A stretch of DNA of 53,930 bases from Aquimarina algiphila. GTDB lineage: Bacteria; Bacteroidota; Bacteroidia; Flavobacteriales; Flavobacteriaceae. Shown piece after piece: positions 15,448 to 24,487 of the stretch. The notes under the pieces were generated by a model. It saw only the letters and a program-made list of their open reading frames with translations, had not been told where the DNA came from and ran no database searches. The DNA lies in NCBI RefSeq assembly GCF_007489275.1, contig NZ_VLNR01000082.1, forward strand, positions 1 through 53,930. Direction: 5' to 3'. The translations under genes were made by a program, and so were the position numbers. Position 1 is the stretch's first letter. The number at the start of each line of letters is the position of its first letter.

Positions 15448-18400
15448 TCCAATTATAAAAGTAATCGATGCAACCACAGCAGATCAGTTAAGAAATATGG
15501 TCAGAGATGAAATTGATGATCATCCTACTGTAGATGATCTACATCACAGGGATTACCTATCAATTTATGAAACGCTGCTACGTCATATCTCGGTTAATCC
15601 AACTACCCCAAATGTAGTAGATCTACAACGTATTCCAAATCCTGACGGAACGTATGATCTTGAGTATACAAGAACATGGCTGTTTATTAAACAGGTTGTG
15701 AATATTAACAATTCTGAAGCGCAAATAGCAAGCACCGCTGTAAGGGATTATACTCACAGTACTTATGAAACGTTCTTTGGAAAAGAGTATAACGACGAGT
15801 ATTCAACTAATCCCAATACGAATAAAAACACTTGGGTACAAGCTATTTCCAATGCCATCGCAGATGGCGTTTTTAGAGGGATGTTAGGTGGTCAAAACCT
15901 TAATGACCCCAAAAACTATGAAAATGAAATTCCCAAAATTTTTGATGGTACAACAGCCATATTGTCCTCACTCAAGGAAATAGTAAACAATGATGCTGTA
16001 GCTGCCGCTACAGGTTTTTATAAAAATCCTACTATTCCAGAGAATGATCAAAACAATCATGCAGAGTTTGGTGTATGGGCTGGAAATCCTTTCTTTATTG
16101 GTGCTGGAGAGGCTGATGCATTTAAATCGCATCTTCTGCATGATGGTAATCATGAACAAAATCTAAATGATACTGATCTTGGTGATACTTATGATTTATT
16201 CGCAGCCCTAAAGGCTATCATTGAGGTTACAGGAGAGGCAGGTCTTGTCGATGCTTTTAACCTCTTTTTTACAAATGTAGGTGATGCCAAAGCATTACCA
16301 GTTATTGAAGGGGTTATTCAAAATACAATTGCCTTTCTTTACAATGCTTACGGATTAGATATTATCTCTACTGGAGCCGAAGTTTTGTTCGATGATTTCT
16401 ACATAAAAGTTATAGAAACTATTGCTAGTAATACAACATTGGATGACCAGATCATTCGTTTTTCCGACCAAATTATCATGGGTACGGTACTTGACACAGG
16501 GGATTACCTCAGTTCAACAGCGACTTCAGAAATTGTTCATGCTGGAAGGGGTAACGATACCATAATTGCAAGTGAAGGCAACGATTTAATTGACGGAGGA
16601 GCGGGTTTTGATATTGTTGACTATCGAGTGAATGATGACCGAATAAAAGCACAAATAAAAACCTCTCAATCTGAAGCAACGAAAAGCGCAACGATAATTA
16701 AAATCGAGGATTTCGCGCAGCAATTAGTAGATGCTCTACTTGGTAATGATAGTCTGAATGTGGATAATTTATATCATACTGAGAAAATTATTGGCTCTGG
16801 AAAGGATGATGAATTTGAAGTTTATAGTGCCTCAGATGGAATGATTCTAGAAGGTGCATATGGTAATGATACATATAAATTCTTTGGAAATTTTGGGAAC
16901 AATGTTATCATCGAAGACAATGGTGGAGTGTTGTTGATTGATGGTGAAACACCACTTCCCACTTCTGATGGTACAATGGTTCAAATAATTTCTGATGATG
17001 TTTTGCGAAGTTTTGAAGGGAGAATTGTAATTGATTATGTGCAGCCTGATGGCACGACCGTAATTAGGCCTCATCTTGTTTTAACAGAACTTGATTCTGC
17101 TGGAAACAAGATGACAAATAGCATCACCATTCTAGATTGGCTAGATAATCATCTTAATTGGAACTTTGTATTAACTCCATACAACACGGTTACGGGAAAC
17201 AATGGGAGCAATATATTATGGGGCGCTCCTCATCATGATTTGATTGTTGGAAAAGGTGGATTTGATTGGCTTAATGGTATCGATGGAAATGATATTTTAA
17301 TTGGCGGACTTGGAGCTGACTATCTAAGAGGTGGAAATGACAATGATATATTCGTTTACGAAAAACATGCCGATAGTACGTTTGGCAACCCATTCAACAC
17401 AGATCAGCAAATTCTCATGGCTGACACCATTTTAGATTTTACGATTGGTGAAGATAAAATTGATGTAACGGGTCTTGGGTTCTCGGGACTGACCACTTTG
17501 GGTAATGGTGGAACCTATGATTTAGAATATGAAGTGCTTGATGCAAATAATATAATGCTTACCAATAACCATTACGAATTCCAATTGGGAGTAGTTAGCA
17601 GTAATATCTTGTCTACTTCCGATTTTATTGGTCTGGCAACTGAGGCTCAGGAGTTGGCAGGTGATCATAATGACAATGAATTAACCGGCAGTGACTTTGC
17701 TGATACTATCAATGGAAATGGTGGTGATGATATAATTGAATTACGTGGCGGTGATGATTTTGCTCATGGTGGTACTGGAACAGATAGAGTAGTATATGCG
17801 TCAAGCTCTTCAAACTATACGCTTAATAATGTAAGTTCTCAGACCATTATATTGACGGATAATGTTGGAACAGACGGATCTGACTTATTAACGGGTTTTG
17901 AAGTTTTACAATTCTCTGACCAGACATTGTATTGGGATGGTAGTTCTTGGAGTAACATTGTTCCAAATGGTGCTCCAAGAGCATTAAATGAAAGTGTTTT
18001 GACAAATTATGAAGATGCAGTAACGATTGACGTATTGTTCAACGACTCGGATGCAGAAGATGAAAGTTTTGGCAGAGCTAATCTTTCGATTGACACCAAT
18101 CCATCTAATGGTTCGGTCAATATCAATAATAGCGGCACGATCACCTATAGACCGGATACGGGATTTAGTGGCTCGGATAGTTTTGTTTACACATTGATGG
18201 ATAATAGTGGCGCAACCGATACAGCGACAGTGTTCATTACTGTAGGCGCAGCACCCGCTAATGATGCGCCGGATGCGGTCAATGATACGGTAACGGTGGC
18301 CTATGAAACCGCTACAATACTGAGTGTGCTTGCTAACGATACGGATGATGAGACGTTGGATGGCAGCAATATCACGATTGATGCTGATCCAGCAAGTGGT

Positions 18401-20986
18401 GTGGTTGTAGTCAATACCGATGGCACGATTACTTACACACCGAATGCGACTTATGATGGTGTCGATAGTTTTGATTATACCATTACCGATGCGGCTGGAA
18501 ATGTGGATACGGCTACTGTGAGCATCACCGTCAATCCCGAGCCTTCCAACTACGCCCCAACGGCTGATGCAGATACAGCGACCGTGTTAATGGGTGATAC
18601 GGTAGATATTGATGTGCTAGCCAATGATACAGATGTCGAAGATACGTCTTTTGCCGGTAGTAATCTATCCATAGACACAGCTCCGGAGCATGGCTCGGTG
18701 TCGATTCAGAGTAATGGTGTGATTACATTTACACCAAATCAGAGTTATGTGGGTGCTGATAGCTTTACCTATACCCTCACCGATAGCGGTGGAGAAAGCA
18801 GCACAGCAATCGTCAATGTGTCTGTGCTTGCGGATATTGACCCGAATGCTACAGCCACTCATACAGGCGATGCAAATGATAACTACATCAAATCAGCCAG
18901 TGCCAATGATACATTACTGGGGCTAGATGGTAACGATACTTTATACGGTGTTGCAGGAGATGATCAGCTTGTGGGCGGTCTGGGTGATGATACATTATGG
19001 GGCTATAGTGGTAATGATACCTATATCTGGGCCTCAGGTGATGGCAATGATTTAGTCCAAGAATCCAATGTATCTGGAAGTGGTACAGATATATTACATT
19101 TCACGGGAGGTATTGTGCTAAGCGATCTGGAAATTTATGGCTATACGAGCCATGATCTCAAGATCAAATACATCCCAACCAGCGAAATCCTTACCTTACA
19201 AAACCAGCTATATAGTGACACAGATTACAGTGTGGAAACGCTTACTTTCGATGATGGTTCGAGCTATAATTTGATACAAGGCATGAAGGTGCAGGGTAGC
19301 GCAAGCAATGAGGCACTGTACGGTACGGTCTATGACGATACGATGCGAGGTGGTCAGGGAGATGATATCATTGATGGTGAGACAGGCAATGATACATTAT
19401 ACGGAGATATAGGCAATGATACGCTATATGGTGGCGTAGGCGATGATAGCTACGTGTGGCGTGTTGGAGATGGTGATGATCTGCTGATTGAGAATAATAG
19501 CGGTGGAACGGATACATTATTATTAACAGGTGGTATTACGCTCAATGATGTTAAGGTGTATGGATATACAAGCCATGACATGCGTGTAGAATATATCCCA
19601 ACAGGTGAAACCCTTACCCTGCAAAACTTGCATTATAGTGACGCGGATTACCGTATTGAGAGTATTACATTCGATGATGGTACAAGCTATAATCTTGATC
19701 AGGCGGCGCTTTGGTTGGGTGGTGTAGGTAGTCAAAATCTACAAGGCAGCGTGTATAATGATACCATGCGTGGCGGTAAGGATAATGATACTGTTAATGG
19801 AGGAGCTGGTGACGATACACTCTACGGTGATCTCGGTGACGATGTGGTGTATGGCGGCGCAGGCGATGACACCTATATCTGGGAAGCTGGTCGAGGCAAT
19901 GATATATTAGTCGAAAGCAATTCAGGCGGAACGGATACGCTATATCTAAAGGGTGGTATCACATTTAGCGATCTGCATATATACGGCTATACTAGCCACG
20001 ATTTGCGCATTGAATATATTCCAACAGGCGAAACCCTTACCTTACAAAACCTGCATTATAGCGACACAGATTATCATATTGAAACATTGAGATTTGATGA
20101 TGGTGCTACGTATGATTTGCAAACAGGTGTCCAGTGGTTAGGTGGTGTTGGCAACCAGCATCTTCAGGGTAGCATCTATGATGACCTGATGAATGGCGGT
20201 AAAGATGATGATACACTCAGTGGCGACGCGGGAGATGATACTTTATCAGGTGATTTAGGAGATGATTATCTCAAAGGCTCGTCCGGCAATGACACCTACT
20301 TGTGGAAGGCTGGAGATGGTAACGACATCTTTACAGAAGCTAGCAATAGTGGCAGCACCAATGATGTAGTATTTTTGACCGGAGGTATAACGCTCGCCGA
20401 CCTAGATATGTATGGCACAACGAGCCATGATGTAAAAATTGTGCACACCCCCACAGGCGAAACGATTACATTACAAAATCATCTCTATAGCGATGTGGAT
20501 TATCACTTTGAGTTCATCCGGTTCCAAGATGGCACGACCTACAACCTTGAACAAGGTTATGAAATCCGTGGTGATACAGGTAATGATAACCTCGATGGCG
20601 GTGCATATGACGACACGATGCTAGGAAACACAGGCAACGACACGTTAGAAGGCCTTGCTGGCAATGATGTGTTTGACGGCGGTGTTGGTATAGATAGGCT
20701 CTATGGTGGAATAGGCGATGATACTTACTTATGGGCATCAGGCGATGGGAATGACTGGATCTACGAACAAAACTATACAGGCAGCGGTTCAGACACACTC
20801 CACCTAACAGGCGGCATTGTAGCAGCAGATGTGACTTTCACTCAAACCGGCAATGACTTGCTGGTGAACTACACACCCACAGGCGAATCCATCCGCATCG
20901 ACAACCAATATCTCTCCGATCCAGACTACAAAGTAGAAACCCTCCTCTTCGACAATGGAACTACCATGGATTTATTGGGAGTGTAA
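15437..20986 (+). CDS. Giant RTX calcium-binding, cadherin-like repeat protein
   Basis: About 1,850 residues. The start at 15437 (MVFDPIIKVIDATTADQ) is chosen because GGAG lies 6 bases upstream; an in-frame ATG at 15422 is less likely. Residues 1-360 are not recognised. RTX nonapeptide blocks (GGxGxDxhx) then occur at about 370-395 (GRGNDTIIASEGNDLIDGG), 600-640 and 750-780. Three Ig/cadherin-like repeats span about 855-1135 (VTIDVLFNDSDAEDE, GTITYRPDTGFSGSDSFVY). Five ~141-residue modules fill the C-terminus, each with RTX nonapeptides followed by a haemolysin-related segment (TLTFDDGSSYNL). Such proteins are type I secretion substrates that fold on binding calcium outside the cell and often act as adhesins. 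No type I exporter genes are in the window. Confidence 0.93.
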   Translation: MVFDPIIKVIDATTADQLRNMVRDEIDDHPTVDDLHHRDYLSIYETLLRHISVNPTTPNVVDLQRIPNPDGTYDLEYTRTWLFIKQVVNINNSEAQIASTAVRDYTHSTYETFFGKEYNDEYSTNPNTNKNTWVQAISNAIADGVFRGMLGGQNLNDPKNYENEIPKIFDGTTAILSSLKEIVNNDAVAAATGFYKNPTIPENDQNNHAEFGVWAGNPFFIGAGEADAFKSHLLHDGNHEQNLNDTDLGDTYDLFAALKAIIEVTGEAGLVDAFNLFFTNVGDAKALPVIEGVIQNTIAFLYNAYGLDIISTGAEVLFDDFYIKVIETIASNTTLDDQIIRFSDQIIMGTVLDTGDYLSSTATSEIVHAGRGNDTIIASEGNDLIDGGAGFDIVDYRVNDDRIKAQIKTSQSEATKSATIIKIEDFAQQLVDALLGNDSLNVDNLYHTEKIIGSGKDDEFEVYSASDGMILEGAYGNDTYKFFGNFGNNVIIEDNGGVLLIDGETPLPTSDGTMVQIISDDVLRSFEGRIVIDYVQPDGTTVIRPHLVLTELDSAGNKMTNSITILDWLDNHLNWNFVLTPYNTVTGNNGSNILWGAPHHDLIVGKGGFDWLNGIDGNDILIGGLGADYLRGGNDNDIFVYEKHADSTFGNPFNTDQQILMADTILDFTIGEDKIDVTGLGFSGLTTLGNGGTYDLEYEVLDANNIMLTNNHYEFQLGVVSSNILSTSDFIGLATEAQELAGDHNDNELTGSDFADTINGNGGDDIIELRGGDDFAHGGTGTDRVVYASSSSNYTLNNVSSQTIILTDNVGTDGSDLLTGFEVLQFSDQTLYWDGSSWSNIVPNGAPRALNESVLTNYEDAVTIDVLFNDSDAEDESFGRANLSIDTNPSNGSVNINNSGTITYRPDTGFSGSDSFVYTLMDNSGATDTATVFITVGAAPANDAPDAVNDTVTVAYETATILSVLANDTDDETLDGSNITIDADPASGVVVVNTDGTITYTPNATYDGVDSFDYTITDAAGNVDTATVSITVNPEPSNYAPTADADTATVLMGDTVDIDVLANDTDVEDTSFAGSNLSIDTAPEHGSVSIQSNGVITFTPNQSYVGADSFTYTLTDSGGESSTAIVNVSVLADIDPNATATHTGDANDNYIKSASANDTLLGLDGNDTLYGVAGDDQLVGGLGDDTLWGYSGNDTYIWASGDGNDLVQESNVSGSGTDILHFTGGIVLSDLEIYGYTSHDLKIKYIPTSEILTLQNQLYSDTDYSVETLTFDDGSSYNLIQGMKVQGSASNEALYGTVYDDTMRGGQGDDIIDGETGNDTLYGDIGNDTLYGGVGDDSYVWRVGDGDDLLIENNSGGTDTLLLTGGITLNDVKVYGYTSHDMRVEYIPTGETLTLQNLHYSDADYRIESITFDDGTSYNLDQAALWLGGVGSQNLQGSVYNDTMRGGKDNDTVNGGAGDDTLYGDLGDDVVYGGAGDDTYIWEAGRGNDILVESNSGGTDTLYLKGGITFSDLHIYGYTSHDLRIEYIPTGETLTLQNLHYSDTDYHIETLRFDDGATYDLQTGVQWLGGVGNQHLQGSIYDDLMNGGKDDDTLSGDAGDDTLSGDLGDDYLKGSSGNDTYLWKAGDGNDIFTEASNSGSTNDVVFLTGGITLADLDMYGTTSHDVKIVHTPTGETITLQNHLYSDVDYHFEFIRFQDGTTYNLEQGYEIRGDTGNDNLDGGAYDDTMLGNTGNDTLEGLAGNDVFDGGVGIDRLYGGIGDDTYLWASGDGNDWIYEQNYTGSGSDTLHLTGGIVAADVTFTQTGNDLLVNYTPTGESIRIDNQYLSDPDYKVETLLFDNGTTMDLLGV
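18865..20983 (+). repeat. Five in-frame ~424-bp tandem repeats in the RTX gene
   Basis: Landmark TATGGCTATACGAGCCATGA or a close variant recurs at about 19136, 19559, 19983 and 20411, with spacings of 423-428 bases; the first and last modules are more diverged. Each unit encodes RTX nonapeptides plus a haemolysin-related segment. Such arrays can change length by recombination. Confidence 0.85.
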
Positions 20987-21014
20987 ACTTTATATCAGAT
21001 GCAAAAAAGCTATT

Positions 21015-21045
21015 GGGAAGGGGCTATTGCCACCCCTTCCCTTTT
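21015..21045 (+). terminator. RTX operon terminator
   Basis: GGGAAGGGG/CCCCTTCCC stem, 9-base loop, then four T, just after the RTX stop. The rest of the gap to 21322 is AT-rich and holds no gene I can support. Confidence 0.85.
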
Positions 21046-21322
21046 AGTTCAATAATTACGGTAAAACCACATCTTTAATACGGTTTTAAACTTCTGAATA
21101 TCAACGTTTTGAATCAGTTTTTTGTGCCATTTTCTTACAATCTGCATTTTTAACCCTATTTTTAGAGATAAAAGTGGGAGAAAAGCCCCATTTTAGGTCA
21201 TTATTTGCGCTAAATTTAATCTAAAAATCGATCTTATCAACAATTAAAAATCCTTGTTTAACAATTGTAAATCAATAACTTGCAAGCCAAGTTTATAGTC
21301 CATAAATCCTTAAATTTTAATT

Positions 21323-21505
21323 ATGAAAACGAAATCATTTTTATTGAACATTCTTTTTTTTATTTTGGCATTTACATTCATTGGATGTGAAGTTGAAAAT
21401 GTTAATAACGAAATAACTCAAGAGCAAATAGGTCTTGATTCAGATGTCGATCTTCAAATGATCGATAAAGAAGAACTTGAAGAACCAGATGACAGGCAAA
21501 ATTAA
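21323..21505 (+). CDS. Small lipoprotein
   Basis: 60 residues: a signal peptide with a lipobox (FTFIGC, Cys at residue 22) and a short acidic tail ending DKEELEEPDDRQN. After lipidation only ~38 residues remain. Its 3' end overlaps the next gene, suggesting one operon of three (21323-22324). Function unknown. Confidence 0.65.
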   Translation: MKTKSFLLNILFFILAFTFIGCEVENVNNEITQEQIGLDSDVDLQMIDKEELEEPDDRQN

Positions 21506-22097
21506 GATTATTATTATGATGTTGGGTGCTGTATTTGCCTGTACTGCACCTTTCATCCATATATTTTACCCTAAACAACATGCTCAATTTGCAGTATATG
21601 AAAAGCAACTTGAACAAAAGGAATTAAGCGAGGAAGAATACGATCTTAAAGTTGAGAACCTGAAAGCCAGTGAAAAATTTATTGGCTTCACCAACATTCG
21701 TAAATTCTGGTACGCTATTGGCAAGCCAATAGCAATGCTCTACTTTTCATTATTGTTAGTATATATCTACCCTTTCATTATTCTTGATAAACAAATACGT
21801 TGGATAGTGGGCGTTTCTGCCTTCTTGTTCCTATTTATATCGCTTTACTTTGTGACATGGACACTCTGGCATAGGCAAGATTTTCCCAAAGAGTTGTATT
21901 ATTGGGCAATTGGATTGGTTGCTTCGGTGGGTACAGGTATTTCTATACTTATCAACAGCTATTATATTAAGCGTCAGAAAAACCTGCATGCCTGGTTATA
22001 TTTTGTCATAAGAGATGTGAAACGCAAATACATATCTGCTGAAGATAAAGAGCAGTTTATCAGAGATTATAACGATCAAATAGAAAAACTGCGCTAA
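21489..22097 (+). CDS. Membrane protein with about four transmembrane helices
   Basis: About 202 residues from the ATG at 21489; a TTG 12 bases earlier is also possible. It overlaps the lipoprotein stop by 17 bases. Hydrophobic stretches: MTGKIKIIIMMLGAVFACTA at the start, then around residues 80-103 (MLYFSLLLVYIYPFIIL), 108-128 (GVSAFLFLFISLYFVTW) and 140-162. A charged segment lies between the first two (KQLEQKELSEEEYDLKVENL), and the C-terminal tail is basic. Not recognised. The stop overlaps the start of the next gene by one base. Confidence 0.7.
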   Translation: MTGKIKIIIMMLGAVFACTAPFIHIFYPKQHAQFAVYEKQLEQKELSEEEYDLKVENLKASEKFIGFTNIRKFWYAIGKPIAMLYFSLLLVYIYPFIILDKQIRWIVGVSAFLFLFISLYFVTWTLWHRQDFPKELYYWAIGLVASVGTGISILINSYYIKRQKNLHAWLYFVIRDVKRKYISAEDKEQFIRDYNDQIEKLR

Positions 22098-22324
22098 TGG
22101 GGAAGGACAGGAAACGTATAATACGCAAAAAATATCGCCAAGGACTTATACCTGAAGGTTTGCTGGAGGAGATTCATAATGATATTGAGCAATATCTTGA
22201 GAAGAAAGCTGAAACCAATGAGAAGCGTATAAAAGAGATCATCAAAACTCGCTTGGAACTTGGTTTGAACATCACATTCCCAGAAAGCTATATCAAAGAA
22301 AGAGTATCGGCTATTTATGCTTAA
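22097..22324 (+). CDS. Small basic helical protein
   Basis: 75 residues, very charged and helical (KRIIRKKYRQGLIPEGLLEE, then KKAETNEKRIKEIIKTRLEL). It overlaps the previous gene by one base (TAATG). No recognisable domain; it may bind nucleic acid or the preceding membrane protein. Confidence 0.6.
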   Translation: MGKDRKRIIRKKYRQGLIPEGLLEEIHNDIEQYLEKKAETNEKRIKEIIKTRLELGLNITFPESYIKERVSAIYA

Positions 22325-22335
22325 AAGTGGTGGTG

Positions 22336-22686
22336 TTAGCTATTACCTGACTTCTTAATAGACAATACCTCGATCACACCATCCTGTACTTTGGTCTGAA
22401 GCCATAATCGAAATTTATCCACCTGAAGCATTTCTTCTTCATTCCCTACGACATAATCAGCCACTTTTACCGGATCATAATCGTCTAGTGCCAGAGACTC
22501 ATCATCCATTGCCTCCAGATAATTGGGATAATGTTTCTTGAGTGCTTTATGCAGTTTCAACGATAAGGCATTTTTGTTGATACTGTAGTAAATGGTCGAT
22601 TTTGCGACACCCAATTTTTTAGCTATTTCGTCTACTGAAATGCCCTCATTTTTTGAAATATGTTCGAAAAGTGACTTAACCCCCAT
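22336..22686 (-). CDS. Helix-turn-helix DNA-binding protein
   Basis: 116 residues. The N-terminal half contains a helix-turn-helix (GISVDEIAKKLGVAKSTIYY), like resolvase-type or LacI-type DNA-binding helices. The C-terminal half is acidic (MDDESLALDDYDPVKVADYV) with a strand-rich end (VQDGVIEVLSIKKSG). Convergent with the preceding small gene. Probably a repressor; its target is unknown, but it faces the genes at 22977-23717 across a 250-base gap. Confidence 0.75.
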   Translation of the reverse strand: MGVKSLFEHISKNEGISVDEIAKKLGVAKSTIYYSINKNALSLKLHKALKKHYPNYLEAMDDESLALDDYDPVKVADYVVGNEEEMLQVDKFRLWLQTKVQDGVIEVLSIKKSGNS

Positions 22687-22976
22687 TAATAAATTTGCAT
22701 TTTACAAAACTTTTTTCGTACTTTGTATGAAATTAGTCTGAAAATCGTATGAAACGTATGATGTAACGTCCTAAAACTGCGACAAAAGCAAATGTATGCA
22801 AAATTTTACTAATTAGGAATTCAAAATCACGCTTTCAAACAATCTGACTAATATAGCATACAACCTTAAACACATCGTCAAAAAACATAAGGTTAACAGT
22901 TAGAGAATACACCCCACTTTAGTTTCTCTATCACTATCTGGTGTTATCTATTGATAGCCTGAATATTGATGTAAAT

Positions 22977-23201
22977 ATGAATGCAACAAAACGAGAAATA
23001 GTAGAAAAGTGGCTACTTGATAATGAAGATATTATTAACAAGGCGGGACTGGATGATCGTCTAGATTTTCCCAATGGCACTTTACAGAAGTTCTTTAAAT
23101 ATGGCAGAAAACTGAATCAGAAACGTATCATCAAGATACACCGGTTTCTTTTAAAACTTAGTATCACAGGAAAAAAAGACAATAATCAACTCCCAAAATA
23201 A
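22977..23201 (+). CDS. Small helical DNA-binding-like protein
   Basis: 74 residues from the ATG at 22977 (MNATKREIVEKWLLDNEDII); the frame is open to a GTG at 22941. It is all-helical with GTLQKFFKYGRKLNQKRIIK, reminiscent of a helix-turn-helix recognition helix followed by basic residues. It ends 6 bases before the next gene, so the two are likely one operon. No family assigned. Confidence 0.6.
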   Translation: MNATKREIVEKWLLDNEDIINKAGLDDRLDFPNGTLQKFFKYGRKLNQKRIIKIHRFLLKLSITGKKDNNQLPK

Positions 23202-23207
23202 TTAGTC

Positions 23208-23717
23208 ATGACAGAGAATCTAGAGTTAAATAATCGCCGCAATCGTTTCATTGCTACCATTATTCAATCCATACAGATCGAAATGGATGAGTTTATGATG
23301 CGTGTTGCTAACAAAGAATGTTATGAGTCAATGATTCATAGGTGGACTGTACGACTGTTTGAAAAAGGATTTTCATCCGATCAAGCTATCGAAGTTATCC
23401 ATAGAGCACGTCGATTTGTCTTGATGAACAAAGACACTTATTCAACTGGCTTCCAACCAGATTTAACATTTGAAACAATACTAGCTATGCTTAATGAGCA
23501 CCCCAAATATAATGAGTTGGATAAGGCTGCTAAGCTGATTGTTCAGAAGAAAGTGTCTGAGATGTTCAACAATAACGCTCGTATTGAAGCTATTGAGGAA
23601 GTGCTTGAGGCGATTAATGTGGATATAAACATAACAATCCACGTAATAGGCGATAAAGTGATGAAACTAGTCAGAAAATGGAATCCAATAAACTTTTGGA
23701 AAAAATTTGACAACTGA
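23208..23717 (+). CDS. Helical protein of unknown function
   Basis: 169 residues, predicted mostly helical with mixed charge (QSIQIEMDEFMMRVANKE; HRWTVRLFEKGFSSDQAIEV). The C-terminus is amphipathic and aromatic (KLVRKWNPINFWKKFDN), possibly a membrane-associating tail. There is no signal peptide. Likely co-transcribed with the small gene 6 bases upstream. Not recognised. Confidence 0.65.
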   Translation: MTENLELNNRRNRFIATIIQSIQIEMDEFMMRVANKECYESMIHRWTVRLFEKGFSSDQAIEVIHRARRFVLMNKDTYSTGFQPDLTFETILAMLNEHPKYNELDKAAKLIVQKKVSEMFNNNARIEAIEEVLEAINVDINITIHVIGDKVMKLVRKWNPINFWKKFDN

Positions 23718-23727
23718 GTAAGGAGCA

Positions 23728-23950
23728 ACAGGAGTAGTCACATCCTACAATTAGGGTTTTAAGAGTTATTTAGTACATAAATAGACTGCTCCTGTATTTT
23801 GAATGAAGCAAAAACCAAAGACTACCATATGAATCCTAGTTTATTTACCATGAAAGCAAAAATGCAAGAGGTCTTTCAGTTCATAAAGGACAGGAGTAAT
23901 AATGACTGTATTTCTCCCCTTGTCCACAGTCAAGATTTGTATTACTCCTG
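23728..23950. repeat. Two related hairpins built from a CAGGAGTA core
   Basis: Hairpin 1 pairs ACAGGAGTAGTC (23728-23739) with GACTGCTCCTGT (23784-23795). Hairpin 2 pairs CAGGAGTAATA (23891-23901) with TATTACTCCTG (23940-23950) and has an inner stem GACTGT/ACAGTC. The four arms share the same core, two in each orientation. They sit in the 770-base gap before the flavobacterial cassette and could be recombination sites, ssDNA structures or operators. Confidence 0.55.
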
Positions 23951-23978
23951 CACCCTTATGCTTTTTAACGATTAATTA
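23829..23978 (+). CDS. Possible 49-residue protein
   Basis: Open frame MNPSLFTMKAKMQEVFQFIK..., with two cysteines, ending inside repeat copy A. It overlaps hairpin 2. The start context ACCATATGA is shared with the short frame at 24143. Coding status is doubtful. Confidence 0.25.
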
Positions 23979-24249
23979 ACATTGTCATTTCTCCCAGTAC
24001 CGGAAAATGAAACTGGCATACTTTATTATTGCAATGAACAAGGTAATTATAAGCAATACTATCAAATAATTTAAAAAAGCATGTAACAAATCGAACACTT
24101 GAGACATATACATAATATATCAATTTTTTAAAACCTAACCATATGACAAAAAACTCTCTAAAGAAACATTTGACTTTAACTATTAATTAACATTTCCATC
24201 ATACAGAATGTCAAAAAATGAAACTGGTGTGCTCTAATATTGCAACGAA
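23971..24249. repeat. Direct repeat of a 68-bp element (copies at 23971-24038 and 24182-24249)
   Basis: Both copies begin ATTAATTAACATT, share AAAATGAAACTGG in the middle and end in TTGCAAnGAA; the centre differs. The period is 211 bases. Each copy starts over the stop codon of a short open frame. Probably a duplicated regulatory element. Confidence 0.6.
24143..24190 (+). CDS. Possible 15-residue peptide (MTKNSLKKHLTLTIN)
   Basis: The peptide resembles the start of Bacteroidota class I lanthipeptide leader sequences (M-K-rich, then LxLxxxxI) but stops at residue 15. It could be a decayed precursor or chance. The stop lies inside repeat copy B. Confidence 0.2.
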   Translation: MTKNSLKKHLTLTIN

Positions 24250-24398
24250 AAACACCTCATAATAACCTAAAAAATCCAACTTATGAAAACAATACTTTAT
24301 TACACTAGCTAGAAGAACTATATTTTAATACTATACGATAACAACTCAAAACAATACGATTATAGCGCTGTAATTAAGTTGTTTTGGTTTTCTGACCG

Positions 24399-24417
24399 TA
24401 AAGGAGTTTCTCCTTTA
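24399..24417. other. Hairpin upstream of the T9SS-cargo gene
   Basis: TAAAGGAG/CTCCTTTA, 8-bp perfect stem with a TTT loop, 71 bases before the gene at 24488. Not followed by a T-run, so it is more likely a 5' leader structure than a terminator. Confidence 0.4.
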
Positions 24418-24487
24418 ACAGACCTTATAGTCATGTTAGGTCTGGTGTTACCCCAATATGTAAATAAACCATTTAAATTTTTCACAA

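Noticed and set aside
23981..24250. Sigma54 promoters in the 68-bp repeat (TGGCAT...TTGCAA)
   Set aside because: GG to GC spacing is 14 bases, not the required 10, in both copies.
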